Assembly (NCBI GenBank): GCA_037355855.1
Contig: CM074760.1
Location: forward strand, 984,501-1,048,500
Length of the DNA stretch: 64,000 bases
Origin: Pseudo-nitzschia pungens
Taxonomy: Eukaryota; Bacillariophyta; Bacillariophyceae; Bacillariales; Bacillariaceae
Direction: 5' to 3'
Shown: in pieces, positions 10,619 to 21,463 of the stretch
Position numbering within the stretch: position 1 is the first letter of the stretch
How the letters are laid out: every line of letters starts with the position of its first letter
The notes under the pieces: generated by a model
Database searches by the model: none
What the model was told of the DNA's origin: nothing
The model's input: the letters and a program-made list of their open reading frames with translations, nothing else
Position numbers and translations under genes: made by a program

Positions 10619-12953
10619 CTATTGCCAATAGTCGTCGTCGCGATTCGGATAAAATCGTCCATTGCCGTTTCCCTTTCCCGAAAAGTCAAAAAATTGTCGG
10701 CGGTAGTCGCCTTCCCAGAGCGGATCCTGACTGGCAACGAGGCTGTTCCCGTGACAGTCTTTGCCATCCTCGCAGCACAAACAGCAGTCCTCGAGGCAAG
10801 CAACTTCACCACAATCCACGTACACGGTGGAGAGAGATTCCAACCCGCAGACGGGGTTCAGGTCTCCAACGATGTAATTATTGTCGAGTAACAACACACG
10901 GAGTTTTTTAAGCTTCGCAAGGGCTTCACTTGGCACCGAAGATGTGAGCTGGTTCCGATTCAACAGAAGGAATTGAAGATTCGTCAGCATACCAATTTCC
11001 TCTGGGATGGACCCCGTGAGTTGGTTATCGTCTAAATCTAAAACAAGCAAGGAATCAAGAGCCCCAATCATTCCCGAAATGCTTCCCGTGAGTTGTAAGC
11101 CCTTCAGAGATAGCTCACGTAGATTGTTCATGGTGTAGATCAAGCTCGGTACGGGACCTTCTTTGAAAAAGTTGGCGCCCAAAAATAGATACGTCAAGCT
11201 GCTGCTCAATTTTTCAAGTTGTATGGGAATGGTTCCTGACAATTTGTTGTGTGTCACATCCAAATGAGAGAGGTGTCGCAGATTGGCGATAGTTGATGGG
11301 ATCGTTCCACCGAGGACGTTGTTGTGAAGCGCCAAAAATTGCAAGCGATCGCTGTTTTGTGGTATATCGTCCGGAATGCTCGAATCGAATCTGTTGTCGT
11401 GTAAATCGAGGATCTGCAACTTGGGCAATAAGAAAATGTCCTCCGGAATGCCTCCGTGGAAAAGGTTCGAGGAAACATCCAGATTGATTAGGTTTGGAGT
11501 GGATTGTTTGATATATCTGGGCAAGGTTCCCGTGAACTCATTGTCTTCAAGATAGAGGTATTCTAGTGTTGGTAACGACTCCCAGATTTCATCCGTATTT
11601 CCTGTGAGAAGGTTGTCGTCAAGGGCCAGCACCGATAATTTGTTGAAGCCATAGAAATCGTCAGGTATTTTCCCCGTAAGCTCGTTGTTGCTCAGATACA
11701 GGAATTCGAGGTCGGGCCACTGCCAACGGCATCCAGGATGGAAGAGGTCCAGAAAGATTATTGAATGCCATGACGAGGGTCGACAGATTTTGCAGTTTCT
11801 TCCACTGTTTTGGTATTGTTCCGCCCAAATCATTTCCGATGGACTCGAGGTACCTTAGCGTTGTCAGCTGCGATATTTCGGTGGGAAGGGTTCCCATAAG
11901 ATTGTTGCTAACTATAAAAGCGGAAAGCGGACAGTGTGAGATTGGTACGGTGACGAATTCGGCGGAAACAAGGACAAGGCTGTGGTTAGGATCATTCCGG
12001 ATAAAATTCTCATTGCCGCTGACAAGACGGAACCCTTGCACCTAATATTCTACGAGGTACCCAATACGAGAAAAAAACTCACTCAAGGAAAGACCGATAA
12101 TCTCTTGCGTCGTTTGATCACATAAAACGCCGACCTGACCCATGGGCGCCGGAAAGACGTGAAACCAATCGCAGGTCGACTTTTCGGGATTCAGGAAATT
12201 CAAGTCGTTGTGCCAATGATGTCCACCGGTCGCAAAGTACAAGACGGCCATGGCATAACGCATCACAAATTTGTATCCCTCGGGAGTATCCAAGCCTTGG
12301 TCGTGCCTCGGAAGAGACGGGAATGCCTTGTCTTGGTTTGCAAGCCAGGCCATGGCTTTGGATTGAGGAGTGGTCATTTCGGCGGTTCGAGCGTCCAAAA
12401 ATTGATCCGGTCTCGTGATTCCTTGCCGAACGAAATAATTTTGGAGGTGCGTGATTCGATCATCGTATGCTCCCAGGGCGGTTCCCTGATGGTTAAAGTA
12501 GGCGTCCGGGTCGTCCAGGGTCCCTAATTCGAATGCGTCTTCATTTCGATCGCGATGTCGGCCGGCAGCAACAGCTCCAAAAACAATCAACGCAAGGACG
12601 GTTACAATTAACAGAGCCGCCAGAACATAGCGAATGTATTTTCGGTTTCTCCTCGAGGATAGCCGAGCCGAAGCAGCTGCAACCGCAATCTTGAGTCCTT
12701 CGACATCGGGTAGAGAATGATTGCTTTCGTGCCGACTCCGGCTGTAGTTACTGTGGGCGCTGCTGCTCCTGCTCCTGCTAAGCATTTCTTCGTATTCGTC
12801 GTCGTTCACGGGGATCGCTAATGGAGATTTCGGCATCGACGAGGTTGAACTGTCGTCGCCGAATTCCAGGTCCTCAAAAAGCTCGTCGTTTGACGTAAGC
12901 AAAATCTTTCTGGCTACCGGACTGATAGCCTTGTTGTGAGAAGAGTCTTCCAT
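10619..12953 (-). CDS. Transmembrane leucine-rich-repeat protein 1, one frame break
   Basis: Exon 1 is 12953-12083 (ATG at 12953). A 171-nt GTGAGT...TATAG intron (12082-11912) leads to exon 2, which ends at 10619. The N-terminal about 105 residues are acidic and Ser-rich and probably cytosolic. One membrane segment (residues about 109-131, VLAALLIVTVLALIVFG) follows, then a conserved module (RYAMAVLYFATGG, CDWFHVF, VGVLCD) and about 12 plant-type repeats (LxxLxxLxLxxNxLxGxIP), ending in a Cys-rich cap (CLEDCCLCCEDGKDC). The layout resembles receptor-like proteins without a kinase, with repeats facing outside or the lumen. Between about 11715 and 11745 the repeat frame shifts by one base although the repeat spacing is otherwise kept; an indel is likely. 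It shares its architecture with the gene at 57.9-60.8 kb. Ligand unknown. Confidence 0.83.
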
Positions 12954-14875
12954 AGTGTCCACTTCGTCGAGAAGGATTGACGGAATCCACGGCCATAATG
13001 TCGCTTGTACATGTTGTAGCCGCCTCTCCATTGCCGCTCGTATTCCTGGCTATTGGGGACGAAAATGACTCGCCCTGAAAATGGCACTGCGGGCAGAGAC
13101 TCTGCCGTCGGCGGCGATGATCTCTGCATCACAGTGGTCGTCACCCTCCTCTCTCTTGTCTTCATGGTAGCTAATATTGTTGCTATGGAACGGATGAACT
13201 GCAGTTGCGATACCCGGCGACTCTGATGTTGGGTGGCCTCTCAACGAACAGAACAATCCAGCAATCAAGTCTACTCCAACTTCTTTCAACAATCAAAAGC
13301 TTTGTCGACCAAAGTACTCTTACCCCGTTTTCGTAAACCTCTTCCGTAACGGTACTCGTACCTAGCAGTTGATACTTGAATTGATATTCGTACTCAAGAG
13401 TAAAATCTCTTTTTCGCGTGCTTCGAACCGCGTTTCGATGACACCGCTCGACGAAAAAACCGAGATATTCAAACGCACACACAGCATTTTCATAAGAAAA
13501 TATTCTACAGTTTGAATTGTAGTGCCCCGCTGGGATGTGTCCGTTGTAGAAATGTAGCGCGCATTGGAACCGTAAGTAACATTCGAGCCGTTTGGAGTAT
13601 GAGTTCCCAAAACTTTCGCGCGTGTTGTCCCGAAAAAATACCCGAAAAACTGATACTCGTACTTGTACTCGTAAGCCTTACTCGTACCGGTACTGTGAAA
13701 TTTTTAAAATCACTCAGCAGCCCAACGAAGTAAATCCTTACCGTAGTACGTGAAAGAAACCGGACGGGAAGAAGTTGCATTTTTTCAAAAACAGTCTATC
13801 CAGTTCCCGGAAGCATGCCACGATTAGTCGTGGAAAATGATGAGATGTGAAAGACTGAATAACTGACTCATCGTACTAGTTGTACCGGTAATTACTAGTT
13901 CAACGCAGTGACACTACCACACGTACCGGGACAAGTAAAAGTACTACAAGTAAAACTACTGGTTGCAGGCAAATCACACTCTAGGCACTCGAATGATGAA
14001 GCACTTCAGAAAGACATTAAAATGAACATTTTTACTTTCAAGTCTGCAAATCTGCAGGCTTTCTTTGGATACATTGATCGAAGTAAGGATAATTCAATGG
14101 TATAGTACTCAGACTGATGGGGAAGGTAGACCTCAAATATCATCCAGACATGATTTTTCAGAGGGAAAAAGGAGCTCCTTTGTGTGTTGCATTTGTCGTT
14201 CTGTTGTGTGCTATGGAAATTCTGAAACAATAACAAAATCCTCAACCAGAATAGGTTCCTCAACCAGGAGGTTGAAAACAAGCTGAGCATTCTTAGGTCA
14301 GAACAGATAGAATGAATCGATGGCATCCTGGTCCCACGGAAAATCATACAATTGGAATGCCAAAATTTGTAGATTTGATTTGGTTGTGACAAACTCAACA
14401 CGGCTACACTGAGATGAATAGCAATAACAAACGGCAAGTAAATGATCCATTGCATGGCGCAAGAAGCCCCGCGAACTCGTCCTGCCTGCTTCTTCGCATC
14501 ATTTAGTTAATTTACATTAGAATAGGTAAAGCTGTGTTGCACAAAATAAAGAGATGTGATTCCATACAATCTCCGAGTTCTGGACACAATGGCAGAGAAC
14601 GGAGTTGGCTGAGTGAATAGCTCTCTTCCTTTAATCCCTTGCGACTTTTTCTTTTCGTGCATCTTATATTATTTGATCCTTGTTACCTGGATTCTTGCTA
14701 CCCATTGAGGAATACACTTTGGCTAATCCCAATTGTTACGCCGATAACATATTCCATCACGTTTTCACCGACCTAGTCTATTGGATTTCTGAATTCTTGC
14801 GTTCGTCGCTATTTTCTCGGAGTCTTCCTCTATGTTGACTTACTCGATTTCAGTCCTTTCAACGGCTTCTGTTGC
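12954..14875. other. Intergenic, no gene seen
   Basis: About 1.9 kb between two minus-strand genes. Short open frames here have no recognisable domain. The stretch 13330-13960 is unusually rich in GTAC/TACTCGTAC words (13353, 13654, 13679 and relatives). Confidence 0.55.
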
Positions 14876-16787
14876 CTATTCTTCTGACTTGGATTGTTCA
14901 TTGGGAACGGTTGTAAATATACTTGGCTTTAGAGTGCTGGTCAGGGTTGTCGGGGTATCTCCAGTCAGCAAACCCGTTGATTGTTCGGTGAGGTCATCAC
15001 AGTTATCGTCACAGTTCTCATCGTACGAACGCAAAACTCGAGCCAAGACCTCTTTAGTATCCTCTTCGTCTACTGTACTACCCAAGTCACTAGCGAGAGA
15101 ACTATCCTCTGTTCCGCTTTCGTCATCCTCTAGAATCGTATGCTCAGATGGCTTCTTCGAGCGCTTCTTCCTCTTCGTACCCCTCATAACTATTTTCAGA
15201 TCCGTAAAAAAGTCGTTCAATGCCAGCGTCTCTCCAAACTTGGCTTTTCTGAAGTTCCGTTTGTAACCAGGTCGCCACTCGTCAACCGGAAAGCAATAAA
15301 AATGGGCGATGGCAAACAGGAGCATTTCGAGGCAAATAAAAAAGTTTTGTATCTCTTCCGACCATGAATCTGCATCTTCACCACCGCCACCCAAGTCGGT
15401 TGTTTCCGCCACAATCTTCAGAGCCATCCCTTGCCAAAATGTCATAAAGACAACGCCTTTGATGCACAAAAACTTTGCAAAGGGACGACACCACGCCAAA
15501 TCCTTATCTACGGCATGATAGAATTTCAGGAGGCCCGTAAAGGCCACAAAGGTACTGAGATTAACAATTATGTTGATCCAGAATTGTATTGACTTCCAAT
15601 CCATGGCATCTGTCGCGTACGGACCGTAGTAACTGTACTTTCTCAAAACGAACACGGCAATTGCGGTAGAGGGCTTCACAAGGACGAACTGCATCGCAAA
15701 ACCCTGACACTGTGTTAGAATGGCGTCAGCCAGCGCTCTTTCATCTTCATAAGATGGTTTGCAACAGATGCAAAAGGTGAAAGGGGGTGTCAAGTGATCA
15801 ACCTCTTTCGTGAGCACATCCACTACTTTTTCCCGATCACCTCCACCGATCGCTGATATGCAAAAAGATAGAAATTGATAAATAATGTAGGCCTCGTAGA
15901 AATCCTTCACTATGGCAAAATATCCCGCATATTGAGTAAAAACCAAAGACAAACAAGACGAAACAGCCTGGTTGCATTCAGACGGAAATGTTGTACATCA
16001 ATTTTATTGGGAAGAAAAAAGTATGACAAACGGTAAGGAAAGGGGTTGTTTTCGTCCTCGTTTCTCAACAGTCGGTCCCAGCTTTCAATCGCTTTGCTCA
16101 GGTCCATTCCCTACTTACATAGATTGGGGACATCCATAGAATGGCTAGAATTTTCCGCTGGATGGCCGGTTTTTCCATTTTTCTCAAGTGGCTTCCCATG
16201 TGCCACATGCTGATGAGGCAAGTCAATATGGTAAAGGTTCCTGCTACCTGGTAGACCATAAAGTCGTTCTCAAGACTAAATCGATCTTCCGTCTGAATCA
16301 CGTACTGTTCGAAATTTTTCTTCACCGAATCGACCTGTTCTCGAATCTCGGCCTCGGCATCCTTGACGGTCTGATCGAGCTCGGTCATGGTCTTGTCGAG
16401 TTCGAGATGCACCTCGCTTTTTGTTTGTTCGAGCTGATTAAATAGTTCCGTCCGATCGTTGTCCCACCGCTTTTCCATTGTGTGCAATTCGTCGATCACG
16501 TCGGAATTGGTGACCGATTGGTTGAACCGCTCAATGACCTTTCCCTGTGCTAGGACGGTCGCTTCGAGCGCTTTGATCTTGCTTTCATCGGTTGACAGCT
16601 GTTCGTTCAGCTGGGTCTGAAACGATTGGAAAACGACGGAAACCGCAACTATGCCGGCCAACAGAAGAATGATCAGAACACGATTCATCATGAGACCGGT
16701 TTTCGAGGAGGGCGTCACATTGTTGTTCCCGCTGTTGCTCCCTGTGGGCAGCAGGGAATTCGCTTCGTCATTGGTGCTACCGTACAT
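14876..16787 (-). CDS. TMEM184/organic-solute-transporter-alpha (DUF300) family membrane protein
   Basis: Exon 1 is 16787-16119 and exon 2 is 15967-14876, joined in phase 0 across a 151-nt GTAAGT...CCAG intron (16118-15968). This gives 586 residues, and the splice restores the family sequence (ILWMSPIY / AVSSCLSLVF). An N-terminal membrane helix (about 38-57) and a long predicted coiled coil (about 60-170) precede the usual multi-pass core (VAGTFTILTCLISMWHMG, KDFYEAYIIYQFLSF, CQGFAMQFVLVKP, KFYHAVDKDLAWCRP, KGVVFMTFWQGMAL). The tail is Ser/Asp/Glu-rich. Relatives include TMEM184, yeast and plant DUF300 proteins (tonoplast organisation, brassinosteroid signalling in plants) and OST-alpha transporters. 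Transported substrate, if any, is unknown. Confidence 0.87.
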
Positions 16788-17795
16788 GGTGCTCCGTGGG
16801 CTTCTTTGAAAGCTTTAAATCCAATTTCTCTCTTTTTTTTCTTTCCGATTTTATCTTCTTCCTGAACTCAGATGAAAATGATGAGCACGTATAACCTCAA
16901 GAACAGACGCTTATCGTGGTTTCACTGTGCCGATATCTCCGATTGTCCTTGTTGAGATGCAGACCTTCACAAAACAGTGCCCGCCGTTGAATCCCGCAGC
17001 TGATAGATTAGTTTGCTATCGTACAAATATTAGATTCGTTTTTCTTTGCTTTTCTCATGTTCCCAAGTAGAGGTACGAAAAGCAAGATTTTTTTACCGCC
17101 GAACTGTTTCGAGTGGAGACGTCATCTGTTTTTTTAAAAAAGTGAATAGGTCTTTCTCCTCGCATCAAAAGCTCTTTCACTTACTTCTACCGGCAGTCCG
17201 TTGGCGCCTCGACAATTACGCGTAATTACTGTACATCATAACGGTACAATACGGAAGTCTACAGAGCAACAAATTTTCTAAGATTTTGGTCGCTCCCGGG
17301 ATGTCTGGCGTCTACGCGAATAAATTCCGTTGATCGTACTCGTAACTTCTTAGTATTACTGTACTGTACTCGAACGAACATTAAGAATCATTCTTTTGTT
17401 TTTTGTTGATTGTGTGTTGTCACGGCAGAGTGTCACATTTTTTGGATCAAGTTTTGTTTCGAACGCACACGAAAAAATCGACACCATCACGGTACCAATC
17501 ATCTCAATCAAAAACAAGATGAGGTACAGTATGAAATGTCAAGGTCAATCGACACATGATTTCAGTTATGATGTCTGTCACCATTTCAGATCGATTTGCA
17601 TAAAGTTCCTGTCGAAGTGAATTGTGACCATAATCCTCAGGGTTTCGTGATGAGCGCACGGTCGGTGTTTATTCTTCCAAACAGAAACCGAGACCAGACG
17701 GCAAAACATACAGTCAAACAAATGAACCAACCGGTTATGACAAACTACACAGTACGAGAAAAATTTCAATGAGCGAATCGTCCAATAATTTAATT
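16788..17795. other. Intergenic, no gene seen
   Basis: About 1 kb between the TMEM184 gene start and the phosphoesterase gene end. It includes T-rich tracts (16830-16860, 17085-17140) and TACTCGTAA near 17337. No coding frame supported. Confidence 0.6.
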
Positions 17796-20483
17796 CTATC
17801 GAACGTCGGAATCGGCGGCTGCATCGTCGGTCTCGTTGTCGGTGATGTCGCTTGCGTCCAGATCCGACGGAGAGACGATGTAGTTCCACACATTGTAGCC
17901 CTCTCCGGCGTAATAGAGATGCGACCCATCGCGACAGATGCCCTTGGTCCACCATCGTCCCTCGTGGGGAGAACGCGACGGATCGGGAACCATGTGGGTG
18001 GGTGCTACCCTTCCCAAAAACGCCGCAGCTGCCGGAATGCGACACATCGAATCGCTGTCACCCGCCAAAGGGTCGATGTCGCTGTCGTGGTTGTCGTTGT
18101 CGTTGTCGCTGTCGTTGCTTGTCGCGTTTGTAGCCTCTCCGTAGTTCCCCGCATCTAGCAGGTTGACGCTTTCGTATTCGGTTCCGTCGCTGAGCACCCC
18201 GTGGTACCGCACGCTCGCGAGCGACTGGGTCTCCCCCGAAAGCTCTACCAGAACCTCGCTCACGGCCGTGTCGCCACGGAAACTGATGGAATTCCCGCGC
18301 CCCAGGTTGCTCCGCTTTCTCTTTTCCCGCTGCTCTTCCTCTTTTCGCTTTCTCCGCTCGACGTTCTCGATATTGGTGGAATTGTGTTCATCGTGAAACC
18401 ACTTGGTGTCCCCCGAGTAGCTAGTGTCGGCGCAAATCACCCACGACGAGTTGTCCACCCGGATGGGACTTGGCATGTCACCCTGGGGTTTGTGGCCGGT
18501 CAGTATCAGTCGCATCGAGGATCGCTCGAAAAATTCTCGCGTACAGAGCGCCACGTCCGATTCGGAAGCGCTGTTGTTGTTGTTGTTGTTGTTGCTGTTT
18601 GAAGTTCCATCGCTGTCTTCGCTGGAGGTGACTGCATCCGTATCTGCATCTTCCGGTGGCAAGAAAAACGTTGGCATACCCTCGGGAGTGAAGCTGTTGT
18701 ACACAACCGTGGGGTTCTTTTTTCCACCCGGTATCATGCCCATTCCGTACTGAATCAGGTCCGAATAGTACACCCCTCCGTAGGAAGGCCCGTTCCCGTA
18801 CCCAGCGCGGTAGGCCCAGATGGCATCTTTCGCGCCTTCTCGGAATCCCTCGTCGTGCGGGTCTTGGCCGCTTGGGGTGCGGGATTCGAGCCGGGCAATG
18901 TCCTTTTCCCACGCCTCGATGTTTTGGAAGGCAAACCCGTTGACGGCCTCCAACCAGTCCTCGATGCTTTCCACACCCAGGTCCGACGCGGTGTCGAACA
19001 CGTGGTCCTCGCCGTATTCGTGATACGTCTTGTTGATCCACGGCATGCAAAAGGTCAGGTCGTCCCAGATGCTGCCTTCGTCGCGCCCGCGCGCCCGGGC
19101 CATGGTGTCCTTGGTCAGGGGCAGCGATCCGTGCACAAACAAGACCGGGCCGATCTTGGCCGCGAGCAGGGCCTCCGACAAGAAGCGTCCCATTTCGCCC
19201 CTGGGGTGGCAGGATTCTTGGTAGGAACGGACCACGTCGCAATCGGAGATCTCCGACGACGACGACGCTGATTCCTCCGTGCTCGCGTCGGTGCTTCGGC
19301 ATTGATCCTCCCGGCAGCCCCCCGCCTCCCAGGCCAGTTCCTGCCTCCGGTGCTCCATGGCATCCGGGCTTCCCATGGTGTTGCCCAGGATCCATCGCAA
19401 TCGCTCCCCCGGATCCATCGATGGGAGAGGCCCGTCGGGATCCCCCACCCTGCCGCTTCCCCGGAACCAGGTCAGCCCGGGATGGTAGGGAACCACGACG
19501 TCACCGTCCCCGTCACCGTTTTTGGTGGCATCGCCACCCGGGAGTCCCAGTTCCTGCATCATCCGGAGCTTGTTGATGTCCCGATTGCCCAGCACCCAGA
19601 CCACCCGGTCGGGATACCGTCGCTTGAGATCGAGAAGCTGGCGTGTCACGTACAAATCGAAGCCACCCTTGTCCCAGAGATCGCCCCCAAAGACCAGCAT
19701 GCTGTTGGAATCGACAAAGTCGATCCTGCGATCGTACGGGAACCGTTCGGGAGGACACCCGGGGGAGGAATAATAGGAGAGTGAGAATGGCGACGTGACA
19801 TTCGCGGCCGTGTCGTCGTTGGGAATCCACGTCAATACCTTGGAATTGTCGACGTATCGACCCAGATAGAACTTGTCTCCCTCAATGTCGGTCAGATAGG
19901 AGAGAACGACGGTGCCTTTTTTGGTGGTCCGCTCTAAAAAGTCTCGATAGCCATACCGGCGAGACAGCGACGCCGACGACGACGACGACGACGACGATTC
20001 CGCAGAGACGATCGACGAGAGGCGCCTCCGGCTCTGGATCCGTGCCCCCGGCGAGGCGCCCCGCTCTTCGCTCGGTGCGGATGCCGCCGTGCGGGTGCCC
20101 CAGGCCCGCTCGGGAAAAAGGTCCCACGCGCTTCCGACCAACCCCGGGCGAGTCGTCGCACCCGTCGCGGTCCTCGCGCGCTTCGTGTTCCAAGCCAGCG
20201 CGCTCGCCGTCCGCAGGGAACGGGAGGCCACCAACCCCCTGGTGCAGGACCGGTGCATCGTCGTCCAGGCCATGGCGGAGGTCGAGGATCGATCGCGGTC
20301 CACGATCGATGCGACCAGAAGCAATGACAGCAGTTGCAGCGTGAACAGGGGCGAGGACGGGAACGGGAACGGGAACGGGAACGAGAACGAGAACGACGAG
20401 CGATCCGGCAAAAACGGGAGCAATGGATTGCGGGAACGTTGTCTTCGACAGCAAGAATGGCGACGGGGGTCCTTCCTGTTCAT
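17796..20483 (-). CDS. Large calcineurin-like metallophosphoesterase
   Basis: 895 residues if it starts at the ATG at 20483; an ATG at 20273 (residue 71) is an alternative that removes a hydrophobic stretch encoded by a GGGAAC repeat. The metal-binding blocks of calcineurin-like phosphoesterases come in order: LTDIEGD (about 197), FGGDLWDKGG (about 264), WVLGNRDINK (about 300), LFVHGSLP (about 451) and LTGHKPQGDMPS (about 664). They would bind two metal ions for phosphoester hydrolysis. Long acidic and Asn/Ser-rich inserts separate the blocks, so the protein is far larger than a typical 250-350-residue catalytic domain. Either start leaves a basic, Ser-rich leader that could be a signal anchor or mitochondrial presequence. 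Substrate unknown. Divergent from SUV3. Confidence 0.8.
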   Translation of the reverse strand: MNRKDPRRHSCCRRQRSRNPLLPFLPDRSSFSFSFPFPFPFPSSPLFTLQLLSLLLVASIVDRDRSSTSAMAWTTMHRSCTRGLVASRSLRTASALAWNTKRARTATGATTRPGLVGSAWDLFPERAWGTRTAASAPSEERGASPGARIQSRRRLSSIVSAESSSSSSSSASLSRRYGYRDFLERTTKKGTVVLSYLTDIEGDKFYLGRYVDNSKVLTWIPNDDTAANVTSPFSLSYYSSPGCPPERFPYDRRIDFVDSNSMLVFGGDLWDKGGFDLYVTRQLLDLKRRYPDRVVWVLGNRDINKLRMMQELGLPGGDATKNGDGDGDVVVPYHPGLTWFRGSGRVGDPDGPLPSMDPGERLRWILGNTMGSPDAMEHRRQELAWEAGGCREDQCRSTDASTEESASSSSEISDCDVVRSYQESCHPRGEMGRFLSEALLAAKIGPVLFVHGSLPLTKDTMARARGRDEGSIWDDLTFCMPWINKTYHEYGEDHVFDTASDLGVESIEDWLEAVNGFAFQNIEAWEKDIARLESRTPSGQDPHDEGFREGAKDAIWAYRAGYGNGPSYGGVYYSDLIQYGMGMIPGGKKNPTVVYNSFTPEGMPTFFLPPEDADTDAVTSSEDSDGTSNSNNNNNNNSASESDVALCTREFFERSSMRLILTGHKPQGDMPSPIRVDNSSWVICADTSYSGDTKWFHDEHNSTNIENVERRKRKEEEQREKRKRSNLGRGNSISFRGDTAVSEVLVELSGETQSLASVRYHGVLSDGTEYESVNLLDAGNYGEATNATSNDSDNDNDNHDSDIDPLAGDSDSMCRIPAAAAFLGRVAPTHMVPDPSRSPHEGRWWTKGICRDGSHLYYAGEGYNVWNYIVSPSDLDASDITDNETDDAAADSDVR
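20352..20393. repeat. GGGAAC hexanucleotide repeat
   Basis: Six-base tandem units in the 5' end of the phosphoesterase reading frame; on the minus strand they encode alternating Phe-Pro/Phe-Ser. If the downstream ATG at 20273 is used, the repeat falls in the 5' leader. Confidence 0.8.
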
Positions 20484-21463
20484 TTCCGTCGTCGGCGAGC
20501 GAAGGAAGGGCAATGCAATGCAGGGATCGAAAGAGCCAGCGAACGAATGAACGTGTGTGATTGCTTCGGCCGAGTGATTATTGTCGCGTCGATGGTCTCA
20601 TTGCTCGTCGTTGCGGGGAATGCGTGTTGTTGGACTGCGATACTATTACTATTAGTTTTGGATCGAGCGAAGATTGGGTTGATTGGGAGTAATGGTACCA
20701 CTCACGTCACCGTGCGGATATCGTTGAAAAGATTACGAGAATTGTCGATGGTAGGATGGACGCAAGACAGCACCAGACTATTGTTTTTGTTGACGAGAAT
20801 GGCAATCTTCTTTTTCGTAACGTTCTGTTGCTGCATAATGATTCATTCATTCTCCTTCGTATGGAGGATTCAGAACCGATCCTTGCATGAATCCATCGTC
20901 AATCGTCAACGAAGAAGTTTTCTGTCGGTCTTCCCCCTACCGGTACCAGGACTACGAGTACACGAGTACCCTACCTACACGGTTGGGAGTCAACATCGAG
21001 GGCCGTGCGTCGGTCCATCGTTGTGACGAGAAGAGTTAGTCAAATGAGTCAAACTTTCTGTTCTCAAACCCACCCAACCATCATCGGCCGAAGAGTTTTT
21101 CGTGCCATTGTCGACTGTTTTGTTCCGTCATGTTGACGCTTCTCGCAGCGATTCTTCTCATTAATTTTTGACTCACTCCTCACTCCTCACGCCATTACTT
21201 CCGCTGGTCGCAGGAAGAACGACAACCAGAACAACGACCGCACTGTGATTCGCTATCGATCGACCCGATACGTCAGGAAGTGAAAGCAGTGATTGCACGT
21301 CCATTTTCAATTCGTCTTGGATCCGACCTCAACCCGAGAGAACTGACTAATCATAATTGTTACGCGGAATCAATCCATCGGCAATGCATACGCAACAATG
21401 ACAACGCATTCCTAGAGAAACACATAGATACGCAACCAAAACCGTGGTGCAACGAGACCCACC
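20484..21463. promoter_or_regulatory. Divergent intergenic region between phosphoesterase and SUV3
   Basis: About 980 bp separating two oppositely transcribed genes, so it must contain both promoters. Short open frames are present without domain content. I recognise no specific element. Confidence 0.4.

Noticed and set aside
18478..19395. 305-residue minus frame inside the phosphoesterase
   Set aside because: Overlaps the catalytic blocks in another frame and shows only Arg/Gly-rich sequence.
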